A DNA stretch of 64,000 nucleotides, taken from the NCBI RefSeq assembly GCF_042682565.1, contig NZ_JBHUIC010000013.1, one strand, 5' to 3'. The stretch's first letter is position 1, and each line of letters begins with the position of its first letter. The notes under the pieces are model-generated. The model worked only from the letters and a program-made list of their open reading frames with translations. It made no database searches and was not told the origin of the DNA. Below, one piece after another: positions 36,456 to 45,693 of the stretch. Both the position numbers and the translations under genes were made by a program. This DNA comes from Pistricoccus aurantiacus. Its GTDB lineage: Bacteria > Pseudomonadota > Gammaproteobacteria > Pseudomonadales > Halomonadaceae.

Positions 36456-37616
36456 TTAGCCTAGCAACGCGGGCGATGCTCGCGCCAGTTCGACTTTCCG
36501 CCGCACCCGATCTCCTGTCAATGCAAAGCCCAGCAAATTGCCTCGGGCATCTTCCGCCAGAGCGGTCATGTTCGGCGCCTCCCCTTCCAGACGCCAGCGC
36601 GCCGGTTCCTGAGCAGGCGGCAACACCACTACCGGCAGCGCCGGTGTCTTGACGATGATCGGCCAGGGGCCATAGCTGACCTTCGTAGGCTCCCCGCTGA
36701 GGGTCGCCGCCAATGCCTTGGCGCTGGCCTGCAGCGGCTGCACGTACATGGCGTTGATGCCCGCCACGCAGGCCGCGTCCCCCAGGGCATGAATCCCCGG
36801 TGCACTGGTACGCAGATAGCGATCCACATGAATGCCCGCCGCGCTTGTCTCCAGCCCCGCTTGCGCCGCCAGACCGGTCCTTGGCGCAAGACCGGTGGCC
36901 ATCAGTACCAGATCCGCCTCGAGTACCTGGCCGTCATCAAGATGTACAGCGATCCGGTCGCCTCCTGCTTCCATGCGTTCGAGAAAACGTCGAGTATGCA
37001 GTTCGATCCCCGTTCCCTCGAACGCCTCGCCCAGCGCCTTGCCCAACGGCTCCGGCAGCAGGCGCGCCAAAGGCGCGGTTTCCGGCGCGATCATGACGAC
37101 TTCATGGCCGCCGCCGCACAGGTCATTGGCGTACTCGCAGCCCACCAGGCCGGCGCCCAGAATGGCGACTCGTGCGGAGCCGCTGTGACGATTCAAGGCG
37201 CGATAAAAAGCCCGGTAGTCGTCGAGATCATTGATGGTGAAAACACGGTCCCTCAGCGTCTCGGGAACGGCAAAAGGCGCCTGGGGCTCGGCCCCCAAAG
37301 CCAGCACCAGATCGGAATAGGGCAGAATTTCGGCGCCGAGTTCGATATGCCGAGCCCGGGGATCGATGGCGGTAACCCGGGTATGGGTTCGCACTACCGC
37401 ATCCAGCTGGTCCGCCACCCCCAGCGCCGAGTGGCTGGCCAGCCGCTCCGGCGTCAGCCCCTTGGCGAAGCCGGTGGACAGCAGCGGCTTGGAATAGTCA
37501 TCGCCGCTGTCCGCGGTGATCAGGGTGATGGGACGTTGTGGGTCTCGACGGCGCAGCTGACGGGCCAGGCCCAGCCCCGCCATGCCGGTACCGAGAATGA
37601 TCAAGGGGTCACGCAT
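36456..37616 (-). CDS. NAD(P)/FAD-dependent oxidoreductase, rubredoxin reductase-like
   Basis: 386 residues from ATG 37616 (GGGAG five bases upstream). Two Rossmann dinucleotide folds are seen: LIILGTGMAGLGLAR for FAD and VAILGAGLVGCEYAN for NAD(P). ATGLAPRT and IHALGDAACVAG are the second FAD motifs of pyridine nucleotide-disulfide class reductases without the redox Cys pair. The type resembles RubB/AlkT and NorW. No rubredoxin gene adjoins it here; ubiC starts 86 bases away on the other strand. Confidence 0.8.
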   Translation of the reverse strand: MRDPLIILGTGMAGLGLARQLRRRDPQRPITLITADSGDDYSKPLLSTGFAKGLTPERLASHSALGVADQLDAVVRTHTRVTAIDPRARHIELGAEILPYSDLVLALGAEPQAPFAVPETLRDRVFTINDLDDYRAFYRALNRHSGSARVAILGAGLVGCEYANDLCGGGHEVVMIAPETAPLARLLPEPLGKALGEAFEGTGIELHTRRFLERMEAGGDRIAVHLDDGQVLEADLVLMATGLAPRTGLAAQAGLETSAAGIHVDRYLRTSAPGIHALGDAACVAGINAMYVQPLQASAKALAATLSGEPTKVSYGPWPIIVKTPALPVVVLPPAQEPARWRLEGEAPNMTALAEDARGNLLGFALTGDRVRRKVELARASPALLG

Positions 37617-37702
37617 AAGGCTCCCTGCGGGCGCTTTTCGAACACAAGACGGTAGAAAGCGCATGATACACTAGCGCGCTTATCATTGACCCGGAGCCAA
37701 GG

Positions 37703-38251
37703 ATGCCTGGCAGACCAATCTCTTCCTCGCGAGCCATCTTTCACTGGTATCCGGCGCCGGCGGCTCGTCCTTCGATGAGCCCCGCCTGGTGGCGCTGGAT
37801 TTCCTCTCAGGATTCCTTGACCGCTCGCTTGATTCAGGCCGCCGGCGACAGGCCGTTTCGGGTCAGGCTGCTTGCCCAGGGCATGGCACGCCCCTACCGG
37901 GATGAGGCCCTGGTCCTGGGCATCGGCTTGCAGCGTCTGGCCTGGTGTCGGGAAGTCGCCCTGTGTGTCGACGAGCGTCCCTGGGTGGTGGCCCGTTCCG
38001 TGGCGCCGCTTTCCGGGCTTCGCGGCCTGCGGCTCGATCGTCTGGGAGAGCGCTCTCTGGGCAGCTGGCTGTTTCAGCAGCCGGACCTCGAGCGCGGACC
38101 CATCGAAGTGACGCATCACGCACCTTCGTTCTATGCCGCGGACGGCTGCTGGGGGCGGCGTTCGGTACTCAAGCATCGCCGCCTGAGAATTCTGGTGCAG
38201 GAATTCTTCCTGGACGCCATGGCGGATGAACTCCAATTATCATCGCGCTAG
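37703..38251 (+). CDS. ubiC: Chorismate lyase UbiC
   Basis: 182 residues. The family pattern includes SLTARLIQAAGDRPFRVRLL, RPYRDEALVLGI (product-binding region), CWGRRSVL and ILVQEFFLDAM near the C-terminus, where the conserved Glu lies. UbiC splits chorismate into pyruvate and 4-hydroxybenzoate, the first step of ubiquinone synthesis. It is followed 28 bases later by ubiA, the second step, so the two form an operon. Confidence 0.88.
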   Translation: MPGRPISSSRAIFHWYPAPAARPSMSPAWWRWISSQDSLTARLIQAAGDRPFRVRLLAQGMARPYRDEALVLGIGLQRLAWCREVALCVDERPWVVARSVAPLSGLRGLRLDRLGERSLGSWLFQQPDLERGPIEVTHHAPSFYAADGCWGRRSVLKHRRLRILVQEFFLDAMADELQLSSR

Positions 38252-38279
38252 GATAGGCCCAATCGCCCTGGAGACTTCG

Positions 38280-39164
38280 ATGGAACAGACGCTGCGCCCC
38301 CGCGGACTGGCCCGACTGCCGGATTTTTTGCGCCTGACTCGCCTGGATCGGCCGATCGGTACCTGGCTGCTGATGTGGCCGACTTTATGGGCCCTGTGGA
38401 TCGCCTCGAACGGCCTGCCCAGCCGGGAGTTGCTTCTGATCTTCATCGGCGGTGTCTACCTGATGCGCGCCGCGGGCTGCGTGATCAACGACTACGCGGA
38501 TCGTCGAGTGGACGGCCACGTCAAGCGTACCAAGGACCGGCCCCTGGCTACCGGGCGCATCAGCGAGAACGAGGCCAGGCTCGTCTTCGTGCTGCTGGTG
38601 CTGGGGGCGTTCGGGCTGGTGTGCCTGACCAATGTCTACACGGTGATGCTGTCCAGCGGCGGCATCCTCTTGGCCTGCGTCTATCCCTTCATGAAGCGCT
38701 ACACCCACCTGCCCCAGCTGTTTCTGGGGGCGGCCTTTTCCTGGTCGATTCCCATGGCCTTCGGCGCGGTGCTGGAGGAGGTGCCGCCGGTGGCCTGGAT
38801 CCTGTTCGCCGCCAACCTGGTCTGGACCGTGGCCTACGATACCCAGTACGCCATGGTGGACCGGGACGATGACCTGAAGATCGGCGTCAAGTCCACCGCG
38901 GTGCTGTTCGGCCGCGCGGACAGACAGATCATCGGTATCCTGCAGTTGGCCACCCTGGCGCTGCTGGCCTGGGCGGGAACGCGTCTGGGGCTGGGCGGCT
39001 TCTACTGGCTGGGTCTTGCCGCCATGGGAGCGATCTTCGTCTACCAGCAGTGGCTGATTCGCGACCGCTCTCGAGACCACTGCTTTCGCGCCTTCCTCAA
39101 CAACTATTGGGCAGGACTGGTGGTGTTCGCCGGCCTGGCGCTGAGCCTGTGGCCGACTATCTGA
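38280..39164 (+). CDS. ubiA: 4-hydroxybenzoate polyprenyltransferase UbiA
   Basis: 294 residues from ATG 38280 (GGAG seven bases upstream). Eight to nine membrane spans and both Asp-rich motifs of the family: NDYADRRVDGHVKRTKDRP and, later, YDTQYAMVDRDDD. It attaches the polyprenyl chain to 4-hydroxybenzoate at the inner membrane, following UbiC. Confidence 0.95.
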   Translation: MEQTLRPRGLARLPDFLRLTRLDRPIGTWLLMWPTLWALWIASNGLPSRELLLIFIGGVYLMRAAGCVINDYADRRVDGHVKRTKDRPLATGRISENEARLVFVLLVLGAFGLVCLTNVYTVMLSSGGILLACVYPFMKRYTHLPQLFLGAAFSWSIPMAFGAVLEEVPPVAWILFAANLVWTVAYDTQYAMVDRDDDLKIGVKSTAVLFGRADRQIIGILQLATLALLAWAGTRLGLGGFYWLGLAAMGAIFVYQQWLIRDRSRDHCFRAFLNNYWAGLVVFAGLALSLWPTI

Positions 39165-39215
39165 GAACGCCGGCATGGTGGGACCGCCTCCCTTTCAACT
39201 ACCTTTCATGTTCAA

Positions 39216-39385
39216 CGGGTTATTATTAACCCGGCAAGCATTTATGTCGGGTTAATTGCGGCACAGGGAAGTGCCGCCGCCGGCCGGTAGGTCGGCGCGA
39301 GCCCGCGTCACACCAGCAGATTCACTCATCTGCGCCAGTGTGGCGGGGGCGACAATCAAAGAGGTCAGGATGACCTATTTGATTG
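39216..39385 (+). ncRNA. Structured leader upstream of the deacetylase gene, unclassified
   Basis: Five hairpins run almost back to back: CGGGTTA/TAACCCG (39216-39233), GCGGCAC/GTGCCGC (39258-39277), CGCCGGC/GTCGGCG (39278-39297), a long interrupted stem (39298-39351) and a 15-bp stem with one mismatch (39353-39385). A third CGGGTTA (39248-39254) can pair with the same TAACCCG (39227-39233), giving two exclusive folds as in a riboswitch. The GTG start of the deacetylase lies 28 bases after the last stem. No known riboswitch class was recognised; function and ligand are unknown, and transcription has not been shown. Confidence 0.45.
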
Positions 39386-39412
39386 CCAGGTTAATAAACA
39401 GGGGAATATCCC

Positions 39413-40522
39413 GTGGCCGACAAGACCAAAGTGATCGCGTTCTACGACGAGCGAATGCTGGCCCACAAACCGGACCCGGATGCCTCCTTCCTGCCCGGAC
39501 GCATGGACAAGCGGGTTCGCCAGATACTCGCTGGATTGGATGTGCCCTGGAAATACCCGGAGCATCCCGGTCGGCTCACCGCGATCAAGCAGTTGCTGGA
39601 TCTCGAGCCCATTCCCGGGGTGCATTTCGAGAACGGCTCGGCGGCGACCCGGGAGCAGCTCAACCGGGTACATACCAACGCCTATCTGGAGGATATCTTC
39701 CAATTACGCGGCAAGTGCGCCTGGCTGGATGTGGATACCACGGCGGTATCACCGGATAGCATCGCGGCGGCGGAGGTAGCGGCGGGCACCGCCGTGGCAG
39801 CGGTCGAGGCGGTCACCGCCGGGCGTACCGAGAGCGCCTTCGCCCTGGTGCGTCCCCCCGGCCATCATGCGGAGCCGGTGCGTGCCCGCGGGTTCTGTCT
39901 ATTCAACAATGTGGCCGTCGCCGCTGCTCATGCCCAGGCGGCGCTCGGCTACCGGCGCGTGATGATCGTCGACTGGGACGTCCATCACGGCAACGGTACC
40001 CAGGACATCTTCTGGGCGGATCCGGACGTGCTGTTCTGCGATATCCACCGCGCGGCACCCTTCTACCCGGGTTCCGGGCGGCTGGAAGATATCGGCGCGG
40101 GGCTCGGGGAAGGTACCACCGTCAACATTCCCATGCCGGCGGGATCGGGAGACGCCGCCTACCTGAAGGCGTTTCGAGACATTCTGGTGCCTGCGGCGCA
40201 GTGGTTCGAGCCGGAGCTGATTCTGGTCTCCGCGGGCTTCGACCCTCACTGGAACGACCTGGCGATGAATGTCTCCTACGAAGGCTTCGCCGCGATGACC
40301 GGCATTCTGCAGGCCTTGGCACGAAAGCACTGCGATGGCCGGCTGGTATTCGTTCTCGAAGGCGGCTACAACCTGACCTCGCTCTCGCATGGGGTCAAAG
40401 CCGTGCTGGAGGTGCTCGCCGGGGCCGAGCCACCTCAGCCGGAAAGCTGCGGTATCGCGGAGGTCGAAGCCGCAGCCGCCTATCACCGCGAAGCCTTTAT
40501 CCCGCCGGATAGCGATGCCTGA
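39413..40522 (+). CDS. Histone-deacetylase-family amidohydrolase
   Basis: 369 residues from GTG 39413, with AGGGGA seven bases upstream. The class II HDAC/acetylpolyamine amidohydrolase active site is intact: RPPGHHAEP (two catalytic His), FCLFNNVAVAA, VDWDVHHGNGTQDIFW (zinc ligands Asp and His) and LVSAGFDPHWND (third zinc ligand), with LEGGYNL at the end. Bacterial members remove acetyl groups from polyamines, small molecules or proteins; the substrate is not known. The structured leader upstream suggests post-transcriptional control. Confidence 0.88.
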   Translation: MADKTKVIAFYDERMLAHKPDPDASFLPGRMDKRVRQILAGLDVPWKYPEHPGRLTAIKQLLDLEPIPGVHFENGSAATREQLNRVHTNAYLEDIFQLRGKCAWLDVDTTAVSPDSIAAAEVAAGTAVAAVEAVTAGRTESAFALVRPPGHHAEPVRARGFCLFNNVAVAAAHAQAALGYRRVMIVDWDVHHGNGTQDIFWADPDVLFCDIHRAAPFYPGSGRLEDIGAGLGEGTTVNIPMPAGSGDAAYLKAFRDILVPAAQWFEPELILVSAGFDPHWNDLAMNVSYEGFAAMTGILQALARKHCDGRLVFVLEGGYNLTSLSHGVKAVLEVLAGAEPPQPESCGIAEVEAAAAYHREAFIPPDSDA

Positions 40523-40554
40523 GCCGTTCATTATCGACTGACCGGGATTTACCG

Positions 40555-40582
40555 CCGTTGCGTTAGCCTGATTCGGCAACGG
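40555..40582. terminator. Hairpin between the deacetylase gene and cysZ
   Basis: CCGTTGC (40555-40561) and GCAACGG (40576-40582) form a 7-bp stem with a 14-base loop between converging genes. A T-run is absent, so termination is only likely. Confidence 0.35.
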
Positions 40583-40602
40583 ATAACCTGCCCATTGGCA
40601 AG

Positions 40603-41340
40603 CTATCCCTTCACCACCGGCGTTACGGCGTCATCGCGATAATGCCTATCCCACATCAAGACCGAGCCGGCCACGGCGCCGGGCAGCAGGAAGATATTGG
40701 CCAGGGGAATCCAGGTGATCAGGGTCACCCAGCCGCCGAAGGTCAGGGTCGGCCAGGTGCGGGCGCGTAACCGCCGGCGCATCTCCGCGAAGCTGACCCG
40801 GTTGTTGTCCATCGGGTAATCCAGGTAGGTGATGGCCATCATCCAGGCGGAAAACAGCGCCCACAGGAAGGGCGCTGCCAGATTGAGGGCGGGAATCCAG
40901 CCGATCACGAAGAGCACCGCCATGCGCGGCAGTATATAGGCCAGCTTGACCAGCTCCCGGCCCATGGCATCGATGCCGGTCTTGAGCAGGCCACGATCGT
41001 CCGCCGGCGGCCGGCCGGTCACCTGGGTTTCCACCTTGGCGGCGAGAAAGCCGTAGAAGGGCGCGGCGATCAGATGAGTGATCAACGTAAAGGTAAAGAA
41101 CACTATGAGAATCAGCGTCGCCACGAACAGCGGCCAGATCAGCCATTCCAGCCAGTTGAGCCAGCCGGGTACCGCCGCCATCCAGCTATCCAGCCAGCCG
41201 CCGAAATGCCCCAGCACGTAGTAGAGCCCGCCGCCGTAGATCAGCAGATTGACCAGAATCGGCATGAACACATAGCGGCGCAGGCCCGGACGAAACACCA
41301 GGCGAATGCCGCGGGTCACGGCGGTAAAGGCATCGAGCAT
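40603..41340 (-). CDS. cysZ: Sulfate transporter CysZ
   Basis: 245 residues with four or more hydrophobic segments, and conserved blocks RYVFMPILVNLLIY, LIAAPFYGFLA and YLDYPMDNNRVSFAEMR near the C-terminal half, all typical of CysZ (DUF540). CysZ moves sulfate across the inner membrane for cysteine synthesis. No other cysteine genes adjoin it. Confidence 0.85.
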   Translation of the reverse strand: MLDAFTAVTRGIRLVFRPGLRRYVFMPILVNLLIYGGGLYYVLGHFGGWLDSWMAAVPGWLNWLEWLIWPLFVATLILIVFFTFTLITHLIAAPFYGFLAAKVETQVTGRPPADDRGLLKTGIDAMGRELVKLAYILPRMAVLFVIGWIPALNLAAPFLWALFSAWMMAITYLDYPMDNNRVSFAEMRRRLRARTWPTLTFGGWVTLITWIPLANIFLLPGAVAGSVLMWDRHYRDDAVTPVVKG

Positions 41341-41464
41341 AAAACGAGCGCCTCCGGAATAAATTGAATTGATTCAATGGGTATCGTCGATGTTATGCCT
41401 TAATATGGCAGTGCAGCAATTTGCTCAATCACCCTGCTCAATAACTTCAACAAGGCATGTTTCC

Positions 41465-41872
41465 ATGATCGATCTCGACGACGTACCCGCGCCCCAGGGC
41501 GATCTCACCCTGAAGCTGCTGGCTTCGCGACAGGATACCAATCTTTACGGCGATATTTCCGGCGGCTGGTTGATCAATCACATGGATCAGGCGGCGGAAC
41601 TGGCCGCGGGCCGACAGGCCCATGGCCGCACCGCCACCGTGGCCATCGAGGCCATGGACTTCCTTTCCCCGGTGCGGGTGGGCTCCATGGTCAATATCTT
41701 CACCCGGGTGCAGGAAATCGGCCATAGCTCGATCAAGATCGACGTGGAGGTATGGATTCGTCTGCCTCAGGAGCGCAACCCGCAGGAGCTGCACAAAGTC
41801 ACCGAGGCGCGTTTCGTGATGGTGGCCCTGGACGAGAACGGCCGTATTCGCGCCGTGCCCAACGGCGCCTGA
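41465..41872 (+). CDS. Hotdog-fold acyl-CoA thioesterase
   Basis: 135 residues from ATG 41465; longer in-frame starts run into the promoter region. The YciA/BfiT type is recognised by DTNLYGDISGGWLINHMDQAAE, in which the Asp is catalytic (shown here: NLYGDISGGWL), and by AIEAMDFLSPVRVG. It would hydrolyse acyl-CoA. Its end is 33 bases from the end of the TRAP binding-protein gene on the other strand. Confidence 0.85.
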   Translation: MIDLDDVPAPQGDLTLKLLASRQDTNLYGDISGGWLINHMDQAAELAAGRQAHGRTATVAIEAMDFLSPVRVGSMVNIFTRVQEIGHSSIKIDVEVWIRLPQERNPQELHKVTEARFVMVALDENGRIRAVPNGA

Positions 41873-41904
41873 AACGCCGCCTTGTCGTGAATGACGTTTG
41901 CCGC

Positions 41905-42996
41905 TCAGCCTCGGGTAACGGTTTCGCGATTCTTCAGATAGGCGAATTCACCGATATCCGTGTAGCCGCCGACCAGCTGCTGGAACTGGCGATAGGAGTC
42001 GAGGATGCGCTTGGAATCCGCGTCCTGCTCCGCCTGGCGCGCCAGAACCTTCTGCGAGGCCTCAAAGAGCGCCTTGAGCACATCCTCGGGAAAGCTCCTC
42101 AGCTTGACGTCATGTTCCTCCACCAGCGCCTTGAGCGCTCGGGCGTTGTGATAGGTGAACTCGCTGATCATCGCCAAGTTGGCGGAACGGGTGGCTTCGC
42201 TGACCACCGTTTGCAGCTCTTCCGGTAGTGCCTTCCAGGCATCGAGATTGACGGTGCCCTCGAGCGCCGCGCTGGGCTCGTTCCAGGCGGTGGTGTAGTA
42301 GAACTCCGCCACCTGATAGAGGCCGAAGGCCAGATCGTTGTAGGGGCCGACCCAGTCCGCCGCGTCCAGCACCCCGGTCTGCATGGCGGTGAAGATCTCG
42401 CTGCCGGGCATGTTCAGCGTGGTCACGCCGATACCTTCCATGGCTTCTCCGGCGAGCCCGGGCAGGCGCAGCTTGAGCCCCTGCATATCCTCAAGGGAGT
42501 TGATTTCCTTCTTGAACCAGCCCGCCATCTGGGTGTTGGTGTTGCCCACCACAAAGGGCTTGAGGTTGTGCTTGGCGTAGAGCTCGTCCCAGAGCTTCAT
42601 GCCGTCCCCCTGATAGAGCCAGGCGTTGGTTTCCGCAGTGGTCATGCCGAAAGGCACCGCGGTGAACATCTGTGCCGCCGGCACCTTGCCTCGCCAGTAG
42701 TAGGCGGCGGAATGACCCATCTGGGCGGTGCCGGAGGATACCGCGTCGAAGACCTCCAGCGCCGGCACCAGCTCCCCGGCGCCGTAGACATCCACCTTCA
42801 TGCGTCCGTTGGAAAGCTGCTCGATGCGCTTGGCCAGGTCGTTGGCCCCGGTGCCCAGGGCGGGGAAGTTCTTCGGCCAGGAGGTGACCATCTTCCAGCG
42901 CACCTGATCCTGGGCCTTCGCGGTGGAGACGAAGGGCGCGGCGGCGACTCCGGCGGCAGCCGCGCCGAAAGTGGTCAGAAACTTGCGGCGTTGCAT
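41905..42996 (-). CDS. TRAP transporter periplasmic substrate-binding protein (DctP)
   Basis: 363 residues from ATG 42996 (MQRRKFLTTFGAAAAG), which begins with a twin-arginine-type signal followed by AAPF and AKAQ as a likely cleavage site. The mature part is a DctP fold: KMVTSWPKNFPALGTGANDLAK, the KLRLPG segment with the conserved carboxylate-binding Arg, and WVGPYNDL. Close relatives bind mannitol, chloroaromatics or 2-oxo acids; the ligand is not known here. No dctQ or dctM gene is next to it in the window, which is unusual. Confidence 0.85.
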   Translation of the reverse strand: MQRRKFLTTFGAAAAGVAAAPFVSTAKAQDQVRWKMVTSWPKNFPALGTGANDLAKRIEQLSNGRMKVDVYGAGELVPALEVFDAVSSGTAQMGHSAAYYWRGKVPAAQMFTAVPFGMTTAETNAWLYQGDGMKLWDELYAKHNLKPFVVGNTNTQMAGWFKKEINSLEDMQGLKLRLPGLAGEAMEGIGVTTLNMPGSEIFTAMQTGVLDAADWVGPYNDLAFGLYQVAEFYYTTAWNEPSAALEGTVNLDAWKALPEELQTVVSEATRSANLAMISEFTYHNARALKALVEEHDVKLRSFPEDVLKALFEASQKVLARQAEQDADSKRILDSYRQFQQLVGGYTDIGEFAYLKNRETVTRG

Positions 42997-43120
42997 GATG
43001 GCGTGACTCCCTGTGCGTTGTTCTTGGTGATTGTTTCTGGAACGGGTTTCGATGTCCGCCAGTATGCGCGACGGAGGATTTGGCCGGCAAGCACGGGCCA
43101 TCGGTCACCCCTGTCCCACC

Positions 43121-43149
43121 AAAAAACCGGGCCGCACTGGCGGCCCGGT
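43121..43149 (-). terminator. Strong terminator of the tor operon
   Basis: Arms ACCGGGCCGC (43126-43135) and GCGGCCCGGT (43140-43149) form a perfect 10-bp stem with a 4-base loop. Reading the - strand, the stem is followed by a run of six T (A-run 43121-43126 on +). It stands 28 bases after the torA stop and is oriented to end tor transcription. Confidence 0.9.
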
Positions 43150-43176
43150 CAATTCTTGTCAAAAGTGAGATGTGCT

Positions 43177-45693
43177 TCAACTGGTCGTGCTGGAATCTTT
43201 CCTGATCTCCGGCTGGGAAAAGACCAGCACCTCGGGCAGCTTGCCCTCGAACTTCTCCACGTCTCCTACGCCGGTCTGCCCGCAGTTGGCTTGGGCGAGC
43301 TTGGAGGTGGCGATCCCCGGGGTGAGATTGTTGACGTCACCGTAGCAGCACAGGCTGCCGATCTCCCGGGGATCGAGGGGGTCGAACCAACCGCCTTCCG
43401 ATACCCGGATTACCCCCGGCATGATGTCGTCGGTTACCACGACTCCGGCGAGGATCTGGCCACGGTCGTTGAAGACCCGTACCACATCGCCATCCTTGAT
43501 ATCGCGCTCTTTCGCATCTCGTGGGTTCATCCAGCAGGGTTCGCGGTTCTGCACCGCATAGGTCTTGCGAAACTCCGTGCCGCAGAGCTGCGAATGCAGC
43601 CGGCCACGGGGATGATTACTGGCGATGCTCAGCGGATACTTGGTATCAGGCCCGTCGAGGCGCTCGATCGGTTCCAGCCAGGTCGGATGCGGCGGGCAAT
43701 CGTCGTAGCCGTATTTCGCGATGGCTCGGGAATAGATCTCGAACTTGCCGGTGGCGGTGCCCAGCGCATTGAGAATCGGATCCTCGCGGAAGGACGCATG
43801 GCGCACAAAGTTCTTTTGTTCGTCCTTCAATGGGAACGCAAGCGGCTTGTTGGATTCCCAGAACACATCGAAGACCGGCATTTCCATGCCCTTGGCCCGG
43901 GCCTCGATCTTGGCAGCCTCGTAGAAACCACGGATCCAGTCCATCTCGGCACGACCTTCGGTGAATTCCCTGCCCTTGCCCAGCTTGTCCGCGATGGCGG
44001 CGAAGATGTCGAAATCGTCCCGGGCTTCGAATTGCGGCTCGACGATCTTCCTCATTGCCACGATATGGGACAGCGCATAGTCACCGACCTGCTCGATGTC
44101 GTTGCGCTCGTAGGACGTGGTGCATGGCAGCACGATATCCGCATGGCGAGCGGTGGCGGTCCATTGGAAGTCGTTGACGACGAAAGTATCCAGCTCTCGC
44201 CAGGCCCTGAGCATCTCGTTGCGATCCTGATGGTGGGCAAAGGGATTACCCCCGGCCCAGTAGGCCATCTTGATCAGCGGCAGCTCGATCTCGCTGCCGT
44301 TGAACTGCATGGTTTCGCCGGGGTTCAACAGGGTTTCGACAAAACGCGCCACCGGTATCATGACATCGCTGCCGGCTTCGTCGACCGATCCACCGCTACC
44401 CCCGCCGGCGGCATCTCCAATCGCCTTGAGAATGGGACTATTGTGAGTCGGCGCGCCACCGGAGGAGTAGTGATAGCTCAGGCCATAGCCGCCCCCGGGC
44501 AAGCCGATCTGACCCAGCATGCAGGCCAGGGTCACCAGCATCCAGGTAGACTGCTCGCCATGATGCTGGCGCTGCATGGAGTAGCCGAGCGACAACATGG
44601 TGCGGTTGTTGGCAAAACGCCGGGCAAGATCGCGAATGGTGTCCGCGTCGATGCCGCAAATCTCCGCAGCCCAGTCCGCATCCTTGGGCTGACCGTCGGA
44701 TTCGCCGGTCAAATAGGGTTTGAACTCCTCGAAGCCGCTGGTGTAGCGGTCGAGGAATTTCTGATCGTGCAGATCTTCACTCAACAATGTATGGGCAATG
44801 CCCAGCATCAGCGGGACATCGGTCTGCGGCTTGGGCGCTATCCACTCACCGTCGAGATAGTCACAGGTGAGGGTCTTGAGCGGGTCGATGGAAATGACCT
44901 TCACCCCCGCTTTCTTGAGCGCCTCGATGCCCGGGAAGGCGCCATGATCCGCCACCTGCCAGGAGATCTGGGAGTTGTTATGAGGGTCGCAGCCCCAGAA
45001 CACCATGAGATCGGTATTTTCGGCGAGCACCGGATAGGTGGTGCACTGCTCATAGACTTCGATGGACCCTGATACATAGGGCAGGATGACCTGGGCTGCA
45101 CCGGTCGAATAATCGCCGATGCTGGAGGTAAAGCCACCGGTCAGGTTCAACATACGACGCAGCAGCGTCTTGCAGTTGTGCAGCTTGCCCGGACTCTTCC
45201 AGCCGTAGGAGCCGCCATAGATCGCATTCTGCCCGTGCTGCTCGCGGACCCGGGTAATTTCGTTGGCCACCAGTTCGATCGCCTTGTCCCAGGAGACCCG
45301 CACGAAGTCACCGTCGCCACGACCGTCCGGATCGGCCCCCGGACCCTGCTCGAGCCAGGCGCGGCGTACCATCGGGTAGCGGATGCGCGAGGCGGAATAG
45401 ATCGAGTCCCGCACCCCCTGGAGCATGGGCGTGGGCTGAGGATCATTCCCCCAGGGCTTGAATTCGACGGCGCGGCCATCCTCGACGACACCCTTGAACA
45501 CCCCCCAGTGACAGCCGGAGATGACTTCTTTCGATGCATCTTGGGCAAGCGCGCCCTTGCTCAGAAGGGAAAGCGAAAACGGCATGGCGCTGAGGGCCGC
45601 GGTCGCGGCGGAGCCCTGCAGGAATCGCCGCCTCCCTGGGGAAGCAACGTCCGCATAGGATACAACGCGCAACTCGTCAGTTTTCTTGCTCAT
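43177..45693 (-). CDS. torA: Trimethylamine-N-oxide reductase TorA, molybdopterin enzyme
   Basis: 838 residues. A twin-arginine signal (SPGRRRFLQGS, residues 18-28) sends it folded to the periplasm. It is of the DMSO/TMAO reductase class without an N-terminal Fe-S cluster: YGGSYGWKSPG, then GDYSTGA with Ser196 as the molybdenum ligand, and conserved VFWGCDPHNN and SNHPRGRLHSQ blocks for the bis-MGD cofactor. It reduces TMAO to trimethylamine in anaerobic respiration. It is the last gene of the operon and overlaps torD by four bases. Biotin- or DMSO-sulfoxide reductase are the alternatives. Confidence 0.9.
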   Translation of the reverse strand: MSKKTDELRVVSYADVASPGRRRFLQGSAATAALSAMPFSLSLLSKGALAQDASKEVISGCHWGVFKGVVEDGRAVEFKPWGNDPQPTPMLQGVRDSIYSASRIRYPMVRRAWLEQGPGADPDGRGDGDFVRVSWDKAIELVANEITRVREQHGQNAIYGGSYGWKSPGKLHNCKTLLRRMLNLTGGFTSSIGDYSTGAAQVILPYVSGSIEVYEQCTTYPVLAENTDLMVFWGCDPHNNSQISWQVADHGAFPGIEALKKAGVKVISIDPLKTLTCDYLDGEWIAPKPQTDVPLMLGIAHTLLSEDLHDQKFLDRYTSGFEEFKPYLTGESDGQPKDADWAAEICGIDADTIRDLARRFANNRTMLSLGYSMQRQHHGEQSTWMLVTLACMLGQIGLPGGGYGLSYHYSSGGAPTHNSPILKAIGDAAGGGSGGSVDEAGSDVMIPVARFVETLLNPGETMQFNGSEIELPLIKMAYWAGGNPFAHHQDRNEMLRAWRELDTFVVNDFQWTATARHADIVLPCTTSYERNDIEQVGDYALSHIVAMRKIVEPQFEARDDFDIFAAIADKLGKGREFTEGRAEMDWIRGFYEAAKIEARAKGMEMPVFDVFWESNKPLAFPLKDEQKNFVRHASFREDPILNALGTATGKFEIYSRAIAKYGYDDCPPHPTWLEPIERLDGPDTKYPLSIASNHPRGRLHSQLCGTEFRKTYAVQNREPCWMNPRDAKERDIKDGDVVRVFNDRGQILAGVVVTDDIMPGVIRVSEGGWFDPLDPREIGSLCCYGDVNNLTPGIATSKLAQANCGQTGVGDVEKFEGKLPEVLVFSQPEIRKDSSTTS

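Noticed and set aside
39248..39385. Possible cobalamin riboswitch ahead of the deacetylase gene
   Set aside because: GGGAAG and GC-rich stems recall the class, but the B12 box is not found in the right sense and the hairpin order does not fit.
42568..45072. Long + strand open frame opposite torA
   Set aside because: It is antisense to two well-recognised genes, has no recognisable domain and reflects GC-rich codon use.
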